Shown in pieces: positions 18,156-26,994 of a DNA stretch of 64,000 bases (the stretch's first letter is position 1; each line of letters begins with the position of its first letter). The position numbers and the translations under genes were made by a program. The notes below the pieces were generated by a model that ran no database searches, was not told where the DNA came from, and saw nothing but the letters and a program-made list of their open reading frames with translations. The stretch spans positions 1-64,000 of the forward strand of contig JAYRJE010000012.1 in assembly GCA_041906465.1 (NCBI GenBank). The letters are read 5' to 3'. Origin of the DNA: Didemnitutus sp041906465. Its GTDB lineage: Bacteria > Verrucomicrobiota > Verrucomicrobiia > Opitutales > Opitutaceae.

Positions 18156-21100
18156 GTCGTAGTGGGAGGATTGTCCGTCCCGGCTCGTTGCAAACCCGCT
18201 CCGGCACCGGAATTGGAAGAAAGTCGCGCACGCGGAACGGTAAAACGTATCTCCGTGCCTGCGCCCGGCTGACTTTGCAGCTCAAATTCGCCGCCGATCT
18301 CCTTCAGGCGCTGGCGCATGTTCGCCAGTCCGTTCCCTCCCTCACCAATTCGAGCGCCGTCCAATCCCCGTCCATCATCCCGGATGCGGATGATCAGAGA
18401 TTCCGGACGCATCTCGAGCGCCACGCTCGCTTCGCGGGCCGCCGCATGCACCACGATATTTTGTAGGGCTTCTCGCGTGGCGAGAAGAAGATTATGGCGC
18501 ACCTCCGCATTAAGCGAAATCGAAGGGAGCACCGTGGGAATATCCAGCCGGCAAGAAACGTGGGCCAGCTTCAAGTGCTCCTGGGCAAAACGCCCGAGAT
18601 AATTTGCCAAGCTCTCCAGCGTGTCGTGATGGGGACTGACCGCCCACACGATTTCGTCCAACGATTCAATCGTCCGACGAGCGGTTTGCTGAATACGCTT
18701 GTTCCAGAGACCGGTTTCAGTGGTGTCGTGCAAGTTGCCATCCAGCCGTTCGCTCAAGTAAGCAATCTGCGTCAAACTCGCGCCGAGATCATCATGGATG
18801 TCCTTCGCAATCCGCGCCCGCTCGCGTTCGATCGCGTGCTCCCGCTCCATCCGCTCCAGCAACAACCGGGCCTTGCGGCATTCCCAGCGCCTCACGCCCC
18901 AGATCAAGCCTGCGCCCAGCGTCAGGGCAATCGCGCCCTTGAACCATGGCGTCTGCCAGAAAAATGGCTTCACCCTCAACCGCACGGTCGCTTCCCGCGG
19001 GCTCCACACGCCGGAATTGTTGCTCGCAATCACCCGGAAAACGTAATCTCCCGGCGGCACGAAACGGTAGATGGCGTCGCGATGCTCATCCACCGCCGAC
19101 CAATTCCGATCCAAGCCTTCCAGCTTATAGCGAAAACGCACTTTCTCCGGTGATGCCAGCGACAACGCCGTGAAACGAAACTCAATTCGATTTTCGCCAG
19201 CCGCAGCGATCACGTTTGGCTCGACCGCATCCAGCGCATGCGCCGAGCCCTCGACTAGCACCTCCTCAATTAGCACCGGCGGCGGCAGCGGGTTATCTAC
19301 CACGCTGCCGGGATCCACGCACACCAAGCCGTCCACCGTCGGAAACCAAAGGCGGCCATCCGGAGTCTTGGTTCCCGCAGGCTGCACGCCCCCCGAGCAC
19401 TCCTGGGCCGCCAGTCCATCGTTGCGATTGTAGCCAGTGCAATCCACCAAGGCGCGCACGCGATCCGCGCACTCATGCAGTTCCCGCGCCCGCACATGAA
19501 AGAGGCCTCCCGGTGAACTCATCCAGAAATTCCCCTTCCCGTCCTCTTCAATGTGATAGATCGATTCGTTCCAGAGGCCGTTTTCCGTGGTAATCGTCGC
19601 CAAGCCGCCGTGTCTCCAACGCGTGAGCCCTTTCAAGGAGCCAATCCACACCGTTCCATCCGGCTCCATTCGGAAGCAACGCACCACATCGGAAGACAAG
19701 CCTTCACGAGTAGTGAATTGCGACCATTGCCCTTCCTGCCACCGGCAGACACCTCCCCGCGAAGTCCCAAACCACATTGCTCCATCCGCCGCCTGCCCAA
19801 TCGCGCACACGTCATTGAAGGGAATGCCTGGCACCGTGCGCCATTCCTCAAAACGTCCTCCCGGCATGAAGCCAACTCCCGCCCCGCCTGAAAAACCCAC
19901 CCAAACGTTGCCTTCACGGTCTTCGAAAAACGCATTAATACCGTTTGCTTCCTGATCCACGACAAAGGTTGGAATCAGGACGCCGTCATGCAACCGGTAG
20001 ACCATTTTCTGCGGGCTACCGACCCAGACCTCTCCGCGTCGATCACTGAACAGCACCCGCACGGTGTTCGTCGATTGTCGCGTGCCCCAAAACGTCAGCT
20101 CCGACTCGCCCGGAGAAAGCGAAGCTAAAGCCCGCGAGTTTAAAAGCGCCCACACTGTTCCAGCTTGATCCGAACTGACGCTCAAGGCGCGGCGATCCGG
20201 ATCCGTCGCCGGTCGTTCATATCGACGGAAGAAACCTGGCCGCAGGCGCGTCAGCCCGCCACCTTGGCTTCCGCGCCAGAGATTGCCCTCGCGATCTAAG
20301 TAAAGCACGAGGTTCGTGCTGCGTAGCCCCATCTCCGAAGTCACCACCTGCCAGGTATCCGTGGCATCAAGATAATAAAGCCGCCCGCCTTCCGCCGCCA
20401 GCCACGGCTTACGGGCGAAAGCTTCCACCATGGCAACCGCGCTCCCGGTGAAACGGGCCGGCCCTTCCAACTCTGTCACGATGCGACGGTCACGAATTCG
20501 CCACAGCTTGTGCCCCGCGTAAATCCACACTCCGCCTTCGCTTGCCGGCGCCATCGCGTCGACCGGCAGGCCGTCCAGCGCCTCCATCCCCGTCGGCAGC
20601 AAGAGCCGCTCGTTCTCCCACATTCTTAGCCCGTCGCGCGTGCCCACCCATAGCGTTTCGTTTTCGTCAACCGCGAGCCCGAGATTGGTTCGTCGAGCCA
20701 CCGGCCCGGTTTGGGCGACAAACTCCACTGACGATGCCGCCAGTCTTCCCAGCCGTCCATCCGCCGTTTGCAACCACACTGGCCCGCGGTTGCCTTGGGC
20801 CATGCTTACAATCCCCGCCCCCGCCACCGTCTCTCCAAGGTGAATGCGGTTCTGTGTTTGACGGCGCGCCACCAAGCGCCCGCTCTCCAGCGCAATCCAG
20901 AGTGTTCCGTCCCGATCTTCAAACAACTTGCTGATCGGGCTGGCGCCCAATTCGGGGAAATTTGCTGCCGTGAAATGCACGAAACGCACGCCGTCGAATC
21001 GCGAAAGCGCCACCGGCGTTCCCACCCAGAGATAGCCGTCCCGTGTCTGCTGGACGGCGGTGACTTTTGTGTCAGCGAGCCCGTCGTCCGTGCGCCAGGT

Positions 21101-21370
21101 TTTCAGCAGATAATCCGCCGCAAACCCAGGCGAAACCAGGCACGCGCTCAACCCGAACCATGCCAGCAGCAGATCTCTTCCAATATCGAGAATAGGCCGC
21201 CGACCATATCTTTCCTTGTGTGCGCCAGACGGGTAACAAGCCGCGCAAATCTTCAGCAAGGCACGAAAAGTAAGCATGGGGTAAACTTGGCTTCTCACCG
21301 ATCTTGGCGGAGAGACAGGATAAAATCCAGCAGGCAGCTTGGAATCGCCCAATGGCTCGATAGCCAGCAT
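18152..21370 (-). CDS. beta-propeller sensor histidine kinase
   Basis: About 1072 residues. A signal/anchor near 68-85 is followed by a periplasmic region of about 650 residues made of repeated two-component-regulator propeller blades (DGYLWVGT, DGTLWIA, NVWVGF, GAMWFG, TVWIGS, RLWFPT). Next come a Y_Y_Y-like Ig domain and one transmembrane helix near 808-826. The cytoplasmic HisKA_3 dimerisation domain has KDIHDDLG (His about 859), and the HATPase region contains IRDDGRGL and GNGLANMRQRL. This matches the sensor half of hybrid glycan sensors (HTCS-like), but here the regulator is a separate overlapping gene. It should sense oligosaccharides in the periplasm. ATG at 21370 keeps a 12-bp gap to the reductase; ATG at 21277 is the alternative. 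Confidence 0.9.
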   Translation of the reverse strand: MLAIEPLGDSKLPAGFYPVSPPRSVRSQVYPMLTFRALLKICAACYPSGAHKERYGRRPILDIGRDLLLAWFGLSACLVSPGFAADYLLKTWRTDDGLADTKVTAVQQTRDGYLWVGTPVALSRFDGVRFVHFTAANFPELGASPISKLFEDRDGTLWIALESGRLVARRQTQNRIHLGETVAGAGIVSMAQGNRGPVWLQTADGRLGRLAASSVEFVAQTGPVARRTNLGLAVDENETLWVGTRDGLRMWENERLLLPTGMEALDGLPVDAMAPASEGGVWIYAGHKLWRIRDRRIVTELEGPARFTGSAVAMVEAFARKPWLAAEGGRLYYLDATDTWQVVTSEMGLRSTNLVLYLDREGNLWRGSQGGGLTRLRPGFFRRYERPATDPDRRALSVSSDQAGTVWALLNSRALASLSPGESELTFWGTRQSTNTVRVLFSDRRGEVWVGSPQKMVYRLHDGVLIPTFVVDQEANGINAFFEDREGNVWVGFSGGAGVGFMPGGRFEEWRTVPGIPFNDVCAIGQAADGAMWFGTSRGGVCRWQEGQWSQFTTREGLSSDVVRCFRMEPDGTVWIGSLKGLTRWRHGGLATITTENGLWNESIYHIEEDGKGNFWMSSPGGLFHVRARELHECADRVRALVDCTGYNRNDGLAAQECSGGVQPAGTKTPDGRLWFPTVDGLVCVDPGSVVDNPLPPPVLIEEVLVEGSAHALDAVEPNVIAAAGENRIEFRFTALSLASPEKVRFRYKLEGLDRNWSAVDEHRDAIYRFVPPGDYVFRVIASNNSGVWSPREATVRLRVKPFFWQTPWFKGAIALTLGAGLIWGVRRWECRKARLLLERMEREHAIERERARIAKDIHDDLGASLTQIAYLSERLDGNLHDTTETGLWNKRIQQTARRTIESLDEIVWAVSPHHDTLESLANYLGRFAQEHLKLAHVSCRLDIPTVLPSISLNAEVRHNLLLATREALQNIVVHAAAREASVALEMRPESLIIRIRDDGRGLDGARIGEGGNGLANMRQRLKEIGGEFELQSQPGAGTEIRFTVPRARLSSNSGAGAGLQRAGTDNPPTTT

Positions 21371-21382
21371 GCAAAGACTATA

Positions 21383-22372
21383 TCATTTGCCCTCATACCA
21401 AATCCCGCGCCGCCAGTTGTGTCGGCGCAGCTTTCTTACCAGTGCGTCGGGCATGGCCGGCAAATCGCTCACGGCACAATTCGCCGCCGCCTGCCCTGCA
21501 TTACGCATACCGGGAATCACCGTCGATACCGCCGGATGCGCCAGCACCCATTTGATCGCGGCCTGCGGCAGCGTATAGCTGGTCCCGGCGAGGTCTTCCT
21601 GAATTAACTCAACTCGCGCTCGGGTTCGTGCCAATCGATCTCCTTCAAAATATTTTGACCGGAAATCATCGCTCGCGAATTCGGTGTCGGCGGTAAACTT
21701 GCCGGTCAGCGCGCCTTCGTCGAAGACGACTCGCACGATGATACCGACTCCGCACTCCTGCGCGACTTCGAACAGTTCCGCCGCCGCTTCCTGATCGAAT
21801 AAATTGTAGATTACCTGGACGGAATCCACCCAGCCGCCGCGCATGAGGTCGATCACACAATTCTGATCCTGTTCAGGCGTGGAAACGCCGACAAGTCCGA
21901 TAACTCCCTCGCGCTGCAACTGACGAAGCACCCTAAACGGCTTGGGGTCGCGATTCCAAGCCCGTGTCCATGTATGCAATTGCAGCAAATCAATTGATAC
22001 TCCGCCAAGATTTATCAGCCGCTCCTCCACGTTTGTCCGAAGATAGGATTCACCATAACGATCCTCGGCACGGCAATAAGGCGAAGGCGGCCAGATTCCG
22101 CGCAGAGGTGGCGTTTTGGTTGCGACGAAAATCTTTTCCCGCCGGCCTGACTCGGCACGCGCCCGCAGCAATTGACCAATGAGGGCTTCACTGCGTCCAC
22201 CGCCATACCCTGCCGCTGTGTCGATAAAGTTGCAGCCTGCGTCAAGCGCACCGGTCAGGGCCGCAAGCGAATCGGCATCGCTCTGCTGTCCCCAGGAGCC
22301 GCCGATCGCCCAACCGCCAAACCCAATTTCCGAACAGTTGAACTTCTGATGGCCAAAAGGGCGAAATTTCAT
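21383..22372 (-). CDS. aldo/keto reductase
   Basis: A cytoplasmic NAD(P)H-dependent oxidoreductase of the aldo/keto reductase superfamily, 329 residues. N-terminal FGGWAIGGSWG, the Asp/Tyr active-site region FIDTAAGYGGGRSE, the catalytic Lys in VATKT, and a cofactor-binding C-terminus (AHPAVSTVIPGMRNAGQ). Substrate is unknown; in this setting it could reduce or oxidise a released sugar. It lies 27 bp after another reductase and 12 bp before the sensor kinase, so metabolism and sensing share one transcript. Confidence 0.9.
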   Translation of the reverse strand: MKFRPFGHQKFNCSEIGFGGWAIGGSWGQQSDADSLAALTGALDAGCNFIDTAAGYGGGRSEALIGQLLRARAESGRREKIFVATKTPPLRGIWPPSPYCRAEDRYGESYLRTNVEERLINLGGVSIDLLQLHTWTRAWNRDPKPFRVLRQLQREGVIGLVGVSTPEQDQNCVIDLMRGGWVDSVQVIYNLFDQEAAAELFEVAQECGVGIIVRVVFDEGALTGKFTADTEFASDDFRSKYFEGDRLARTRARVELIQEDLAGTSYTLPQAAIKWVLAHPAVSTVIPGMRNAGQAAANCAVSDLPAMPDALVRKLRRHNWRRGIWYEGK

Positions 22373-22399
22373 AGAGGTTTTTTAAGAGCGGCAGCGTTT

Positions 22400-23395
22400 T
22401 CAACGCTCACTGTCGAGGCGTTGCATCTGTTGGGGATCATAGCGCGAGCCGGCAACCGCCGCCGCAGGAATTGCCTTCTCCATCGTTTCCAGCTCGCCGG
22501 GAGAAAGTGCCAAGCTCAGCGCCGCGATTGCCTCCGCCAGATGTGACGGACGACGCGCGCCGATCACCGGCACAATCCGGCGCTGTTTGGCCAGCACCCA
22601 CGCGATGGCCAGTTCGGAAGGACGAACGCCTCTTTCACCCGCCAAGCGGTTCAATTCAGCCACCAATTGTTGGTTCTTCCCCAGGTTCTCTTCCGAAAAT
22701 CGCGGAAGATGCGCGCGAAAATCGCCGTGCCTATGCGGAACCGAACCACTCAAAAGGCCGCGGGAAAGCACGCCATAAGCCGTCACGCCGATTCCCAGCT
22801 CTTCTAACACGGAGAAAATCTCCCGTTCCGGCCCTCGGCTGATGAGCGAATATTCGATCTGCAAATCGGAAATCGGATGAACCGCATGTGCCCGCCTGAT
22901 CGTCTCTGTGCCAACTTCGGACAAGCCCACATAACGGACATATCCCGCTTTCACCAATTCGCTGATCGCGCCAATCGTATCCTCGATTGGAACCTGCGGG
23001 TCGAGACGAGCCGGACGATAAATGTCGATCCGGTCGATCCCTAATCGCTTCAGCGTATAAGCCGCAAAATTTTTCACCGCCACCGGACGCGCATCGATTC
23101 CGTTCCAGCCTCCCTCGGGCGTGCGCAGAATTCCAAATTTAACCGAAATTAGCGCCTTTTCCCGGCATCCTTTCAAAGCACGCGCGATCAGCGATTCGTT
23201 GTGTCCGCTGCCGTAAAAGTCCCCGGTGTCCAGCAAAGTCACCCCAGCATCCAGCGCCGCGTGGATTGTCGCGATGGCTTCGGAATCATCTGTTGGCCCA
23301 TACATGTCGGACATGCCCATGCAGCCCAATGCCAGCGGAAATACCGACGGACCGCACTTTCCCAGCTGGCGCGCAGATGGCTTGCTTTCATTCAT
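22400..23395 (-). CDS. aldo/keto reductase (AKR13-like)
   Basis: A 331-residue aldo/keto reductase. LGCMGMSDMYG near the N-terminus and LLDTGDFYGSGHNE carrying the catalytic Asp/Tyr are typical of the AKR13/YakC group. The catalytic Lys is in SVKFG. The position normally His in the (I/D)xxxxH motif reads YRPARLDP here, which is unusual: IDIYRPAR instead of the common IDLYYQHR. ATG at 23395 (LGKCGPSVFPLALG follows directly) fits the family; a GTG at 23437 would add 14 residues over the operator region. First gene of the operon with the second reductase, the kinase and the regulator. Confidence 0.88.
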   Translation of the reverse strand: MNESKPSARQLGKCGPSVFPLALGCMGMSDMYGPTDDSEAIATIHAALDAGVTLLDTGDFYGSGHNESLIARALKGCREKALISVKFGILRTPEGGWNGIDARPVAVKNFAAYTLKRLGIDRIDIYRPARLDPQVPIEDTIGAISELVKAGYVRYVGLSEVGTETIRRAHAVHPISDLQIEYSLISRGPEREIFSVLEELGIGVTAYGVLSRGLLSGSVPHRHGDFRAHLPRFSEENLGKNQQLVAELNRLAGERGVRPSELAIAWVLAKQRRIVPVIGARRPSHLAEAIAALSLALSPGELETMEKAIPAAAVAGSRYDPQQMQRLDSER

Positions 23396-23443
23396 AAAGG
23401 ACACTGGCGCTCCAGAAATAACATATTCTTCTTTCACCGACGA

Positions 23444-23459
23444 TTACACGAAAGTGTAA
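23444..23459. promoter_or_regulatory. inverted repeat TTACACGAAAGTGTAA, candidate operator
   Basis: It matches the repeat at 17434-17449 at 15 of 16 bases and lies 49-64 bp before the ATG of the first reductase gene. The flanks also match in part: TCGtCGG follows on the minus strand here and TCGGCGG there. A TATGTT box about 18 bases downstream may be a -10 element. Probably autoregulation of the two-component operon. Confidence 0.6.
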
Positions 23460-23539
23460 GTCTCTCGTTTGGAGCTAAGCTGTAATACAGTGTCGCCTAG
23501 ACCTGAGAGGCGCGAGAATCCTACCTCGTTACGACTGAG

Positions 23540-23818
23540 TTAGATCGTTGTCTCTGGCCACCCTTGTCTGGGCAGCGCGAGATTTGCCTCTCCAAATTGC
23601 CTCAATACGCTTTCTGCCACTGCCTCTTGGAAAAATCGCTCCACCGCGCCGCGCATGGGGCGAACTCCAAGCATTCGATGATAGCCGGTGCGAACGAGCG
23701 TTTCGAGAGTGCCCAGGTCGAGTTCTATACGGTAACCAAGCGCGGCAAGGCGCGCTCGCTCGGCAGCGATCATGGCCTCACAAATGGCACGCTGGGTAGC
23801 TGTCTGATTGTCCTTGGA
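23540..23818 (-). pseudogene. C-terminal fragment of a ClpA/ClpB-type AAA+ protein
   Basis: The open frame runs from a TAA at 23819-23821 down to a stop at 23540. It contains RIELDLGTLETLV, GYHRMLGVRPMRGAVERFF and AVAESVLRQF. This is the pattern of the small D2 C-terminal domain of Clp/HSP100 ATPases (GYDPxYGARPLRRAI...). The ATP-binding parts, several hundred residues, are missing. The frame reads sensibly upstream of the first ATG (QRAICEAMIAAERARL), which again points to a truncated gene rather than a small protein. It marks the left edge of the accessory island. Confidence 0.55.
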
Positions 23819-23891
23819 TTAACGAGTCAGATCGCGTCACGACAGGGTCGGCTAGCGATACGCGAGCCCTGCGTGTTCTTTGAGAACAAAG

Positions 23892-24137
23892 TCAGGCTTC
23901 TTCCCCGGAAAGCTTTGCCCACACCTCGCGATAATCAGCCCCGTTCATCGGCGAATCCTTCGGGGTGGCTTTCTGCCAGTCTTCCGGCTTCAGCGACCGC
24001 AAAAACAGCCGCGCCTGCCGCACCGTCTGCACTTCGATCTTGTTGCCGGTCGCTTGGGCGAATCGGTCGCCAAGTTTCGTCGCAATGCTCCTTGGCACGG
24101 CGTTTAGGCGCATAAGCACCGCGCTCTCCGAGTTCAC
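23892..24137 (-). CDS. small hypothetical protein
   Basis: Not recognised. The frame gives 81 residues from a GTG at 24137, or 73 from ATG at 24113 (MRLNAVPRSIATKL). The composition is balanced, with charged and hydrophobic residues spread as in a soluble alpha-helical protein, for example LFLRSLKPEDWQKATP and GADYREVWAKLSGEEA. No ribosome site stands out and no partner is obvious. It could be an intact small gene of the island or the tail of a larger lost gene. Confidence 0.35.
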   Translation of the reverse strand: MNSESAVLMRLNAVPRSIATKLGDRFAQATGNKIEVQTVRQARLFLRSLKPEDWQKATPKDSPMNGADYREVWAKLSGEEA

Positions 24138-24309
24138 TCCATGATATATCCGCTGAACGCCCCCCTCATGCTTCTTTCCCTCGCTCCGAAGAAACGGGGG
24201 GCACTCTCGCTACGTTACCGGGTTCGCTTTGGCAGACCGCTCCCAGTGGTCGCGTCTAGCTCGGCGCTCGCTCCGCCATCCCAGAAGACCCACTTTCTCT
24301 CCATGGAAA

Positions 24310-24334
24310 AACGCCTCCCAATCAGGGAGGCGTT
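24310..24334 (-). terminator. rho-independent terminator
   Basis: On the minus strand AACGCCTCCC, a 5-base loop, GGGAGGCGTT and then further T residues (five in a row overall). The 10-bp perfect stem plus T-run is the best intrinsic terminator in the window. It starts 8 bp after the stop of the small gene that ends at 24343, showing that this gene is or was transcribed. Confidence 0.75.
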
Positions 24335-24342
24335 CTGAACGG

Positions 24343-24525
24343 TCATTCACCAGTCTTGTGATGAGCGATGCCTACGATCGTTTGCACGACCTTGAGTGCA
24401 AGAAGCGTGATCTCGAGAACGACTGTCGTGCGGTGCTTCGCCTGCAGTTCTTCCGATTTTCCCTGCGTTTGGGTGACGACCGACGGTGGTTTATGTGGAG
24501 GGTCATTGGCGTGTTTGCGTTTCAT
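24343..24525 (-). CDS. small protein with hydrophobic C-terminal helix
   Basis: Sixty residues from ATG at 24525. The first half is basic and polar (MKRKHANDPPHKPPSV...). The second half (about 33-55) is hydrophobic with occasional charges and could be an amphipathic or membrane helix; it ends HHKTGE. No family is recognised. A perfect intrinsic terminator directly after the stop supports a real gene. About 20-30 bases upstream the leader contains TCGTCGGAAGA, which resembles the leader TCGGCGGAAGA of two other small minus-strand genes at 27.5 and 29.5 kb. A longer start at 24573 is possible. Confidence 0.45.
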   Translation of the reverse strand: MKRKHANDPPHKPPSVVTQTQGKSEELQAKHRTTVVLEITLLALKVVQTIVGIAHHKTGE

Positions 24526-24711
24526 GGGGATGGCAAATTTCTTCCGACGACTGAACGGCGACCCGAACGGCACCTCGCACTTTACTGAACGATGTGCCGT
24601 CCGGATCGCGTGCCGCCGCCGTCACGGCTCCGCACAACCGAACCCGGCTGGCGAAGCCGCGGCACGGCCGCGGTCTTGGGGTCCAGCCACTGATGGGTAG
24701 CGGAAATGGGG

Positions 24712-24740
24712 TGCGCTTCGCTCCGCCGAGCGAAAGCGCA
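24712..24740. repeat. imperfect hairpin downstream of the recombinase
   Basis: TGCGCTT-CGCTC at 24712-24723 pairs with GAGCGAAAGCGCA at 24728-24740 with a single bulged base. It lies about 85 bp beyond the recombinase stop. No T-run is present. It may be a structural part of a recombination site or a weak transcript end. The 24574-24822 stretch otherwise holds nothing I recognise. Confidence 0.35.
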
Positions 24741-24822
24741 CACGATAGCCGAGAAACGGGTGCGGTTTTAGAGCGTGGGCACGGAAGGCGCGTCCTACCC
24801 TCGTTGCTCCGGTCCGGCTCGG

Positions 24823-25446
24823 TTAGCCGATGCGGCGAATCGTCGCCTGCAATTCCTCTTCGGAAACCGTCAGGTAACGCTGCGTCGTGGCAATGTCGCG
24901 ATGCGCAAGCGCCGCGCGCGTGAGATTAATGTCGTGGCCGCTCGCCTGGTAGACGTGGTGCGCAAAACTCTTGCGCAGCGTGTGGCTGCCCCAGCGACCG
25001 TGCTGCGGCAGCCCCGCTTGCGCGCACGCACGCTTCACGAGCACATTGATCATCCACCGCCCGATTCCGCGATCGGGCCGTTGCGTGCTTTTGAAGAGCG
25101 GCGAATCGACGTTGAGAGAACCTTCGCGGGCGATGCGGTGAGCGAGGTAAGCGCGGATCACGCCGCGCGTCCCTTCACTCAAAGGGACAGTGCGCGAACG
25201 CACCGGGGCACGACGAATACCGCGGCCATTCTTGAGGAAGCGCCGAGCGAGCGTGACTGATGAGCGGACGTCGGCGCCGTCCCAGACGTCCGCAATGCAG
25301 AGGGCGGAGATTTCGGAAGCGCGGAATCCGGTGCGCAGACCGAATTCGATCAGACAGCGGTTGCGGGGATTCCAGCAGCCGCGAACGTGGGAGAGGACGC
25401 GCAACTCGGCGTCGCCTTCTAGAGGAACTCGTGTAGCCATACGCAT
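24823..25446 (-). CDS. tyrosine recombinase/integrase, catalytic domain only
   Basis: About 207 residues. Catalytic residues of the phage-integrase family are all visible: Arg about 42 (LRTGFRASEI), His 155 to Arg 158 (HTLRK), His 182 (LAHRD) and Tyr 191 (TTQRYL). The N-terminal core-binding (SAM-like) domain found in most integrases is absent, so the protein is much shorter than the usual 300-400 residues. It could be a naturally short recombinase or an N-terminally truncated one. Two ATGs (25446, 25440) are possible starts. It lies in the island beside broken genes, consistent with a role in past gene capture. No attachment site was identified. Confidence 0.8.
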   Translation of the reverse strand: MRMATRVPLEGDAELRVLSHVRGCWNPRNRCLIEFGLRTGFRASEISALCIADVWDGADVRSSVTLARRFLKNGRGIRRAPVRSRTVPLSEGTRGVIRAYLAHRIAREGSLNVDSPLFKSTQRPDRGIGRWMINVLVKRACAQAGLPQHGRWGSHTLRKSFAHHVYQASGHDINLTRAALAHRDIATTQRYLTVSEEELQATIRRIG

Positions 25447-25508
25447 CAATCAGAGACGTCGGCGGCCCGCGAAGCGGACCGCCGGCGAGGGCGTCGCGCT
25501 ACGCCCAA

Positions 25509-26137
25509 TCACTGATGCCCGATGAATGCACGTAGCGAAAACAGGCCAGAACGAAGCGCGAAACGCGCTAATCCTGCATGGGTTCGAAGATCCAATTTCC
25601 GGAAGATATTTCTTCGATGGGTTCGCACGGTCGCCACGGAGAGCTCCACGCGGCGTGCGACGAGCTTCAGATCCTCATCACGCGCCATTTCGCGCAATAG
25701 CTCGATTTCCCGTTCGGAGAGCACACGGGAGAAATTCATTCTCTCGGAAATTTCCACGTTCGGACTCAGCGAAATGCCGCCCCTGAGAACTCGATCGACC
25801 GACTCATGCACAGCCGAGATCGCATCGGATTTGTGCACCAAACCGTGCCAATTGTTCACCCAAACCAGGTGAGCGGCATAGCCTCCCGGCACGCCCGCCA
25901 GCAACAGCACACGCCGGAGATCACGGGCACCAACGATCGCCTGCAATTTGCGTGGGAATAATTCTTCAGGGCCGTCGACATCTAACAGTAACAAATCCGT
26001 GCCCACCGGAGTCGGTCCAGAGCCACGCTCGAGGACAACTCCGCCACGCATCGGGATCGGGCATCGCGCTCTAGGCAACTCACTAACGCTTGCCGCAAGA
26101 GCGTCTCGTGAGAGCAGATCGCAAAAGCGTAGTTCAT
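25509..26137 (-). pseudogene. frameshifted NarL-type regulator
   Basis: The C-terminal frame ends with a LuxR-type helix-turn-helix (LSEREIELLREMARDED, SVATVRTHRRNIFRKL) and a receiver-like core with LLLLDVDGPEEL. The natural N-terminus lies in a different frame: ATG at 26137 starts MNYAFAICSHETLLRQALVS, which matches the first strand and helix of a receiver domain, but that frame stops at 25982. The two parts join if one base is restored near 26005-26030 (a -1 shift is needed). A GTG at 26186 in the second frame gives a 225-residue open frame, but its first 50 residues look random. The gene was probably inactivated by a one-base deletion unless the shift is a sequencing error. Confidence 0.6.
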
Positions 26138-26473
26138 AACGCGTCTGTCCTCGTTCCCCGCGAATCGATTGGGACGGGAGGCACACCGCACCGGGCTGGC
26201 CGGCGAACGCCTCGCGGAAACCCGAACGCCGGATTCCATCCGAAACGAAGCCGGGCGGGCGGTGCGAAGCATCGCTCGCCCGGGATCACGCGCGCCCGCA
26301 GCGCTCCGCGGCCGACTCGGCCCGCAACATACTCGCGCGCGTGCGACTACCTCATCCGCGGTAGAATTCTTCGTTCATACGAAGGCAGGAGGCGTTTGCA
26401 TGCGAGATCATCGGCTGGAAGCGACGGAACGAATTGTTTCGCGCTTCGAACTGCCGGCGAACGCACCTCCTCC
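26138..26473. other. gene-free stretch
   Basis: Several overlapping frames cross this stretch on both strands, but all are rich in Arg/Pro/Ser and none resembles a protein. I see no promoter, repeat or RNA that I can defend. Confidence 0.4.
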
Positions 26474-26929
26474 ATGTCAACCAAGGCCACTCTCGCGAGC
26501 GGACAAAAATTCCACTTTTATGCGGACGCGTGGGGCGAAGATGCCGTGTGGCTAAGTATCGAAAGTGACCGCTTCGAGGTGAGCGAACGAGGAGCAACGA
26601 TCCGCATCCCGATCGCCATATGGGAGAATATTCGCGCGGTTCCGAGCGTGCGATTCGACGTCGCTTTGAAATCTGCGCGCGAACTGAAACAACTTGCCCA
26701 CGCCACGGCGCATGAAAATCGCGCCCGTTACCGTGAGCACGTTCGTAGCCAACGGGGCCGGCACCGGCACAAGCACCCCAGCGATTCGTGGTTGTTTCCC
26801 CGCAGTGATCGGTCGGCGGCACGAATTTTGGCGGACCTCAGACGCAGGAAGCGTCGCCAACAACGCATTCTGCGAGCGATCGGCAGGTTGTCGAAATGCG
26901 ATCCGCGCCGCGCGACATCAGTCGCGTGA
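26474..26929 (+). CDS. hypothetical protein
   Basis: Starting at ATG 26474 the frame gives 151 residues. The first 90 look like a soluble protein: alternating strand-like segments (FHFYADAWGEDAVWLSIES, FEVSERGATIRIPIAIWENI) and then a charged helix (RFDVALKSARELKQLAHATA). The last 50 residues are very basic and less protein-like, so the true C-terminus may have been altered by a frameshift. Not recognised as any family. No clear ribosome-binding site. The long upstream extension of the frame is not credible. Confidence 0.4.
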   Translation: MSTKATLASGQKFHFYADAWGEDAVWLSIESDRFEVSERGATIRIPIAIWENIRAVPSVRFDVALKSARELKQLAHATAHENRARYREHVRSQRGRHRHKHPSDSWLFPRSDRSAARILADLRRRKRRQQRILRAIGRLSKCDPRRATSVA

Positions 26930-26994
26930 AACCATCTCGACCGCGGAAAACAGGTTCTCCGAATCAAAATCTCTACGCCAACCCGCAACCGGTC

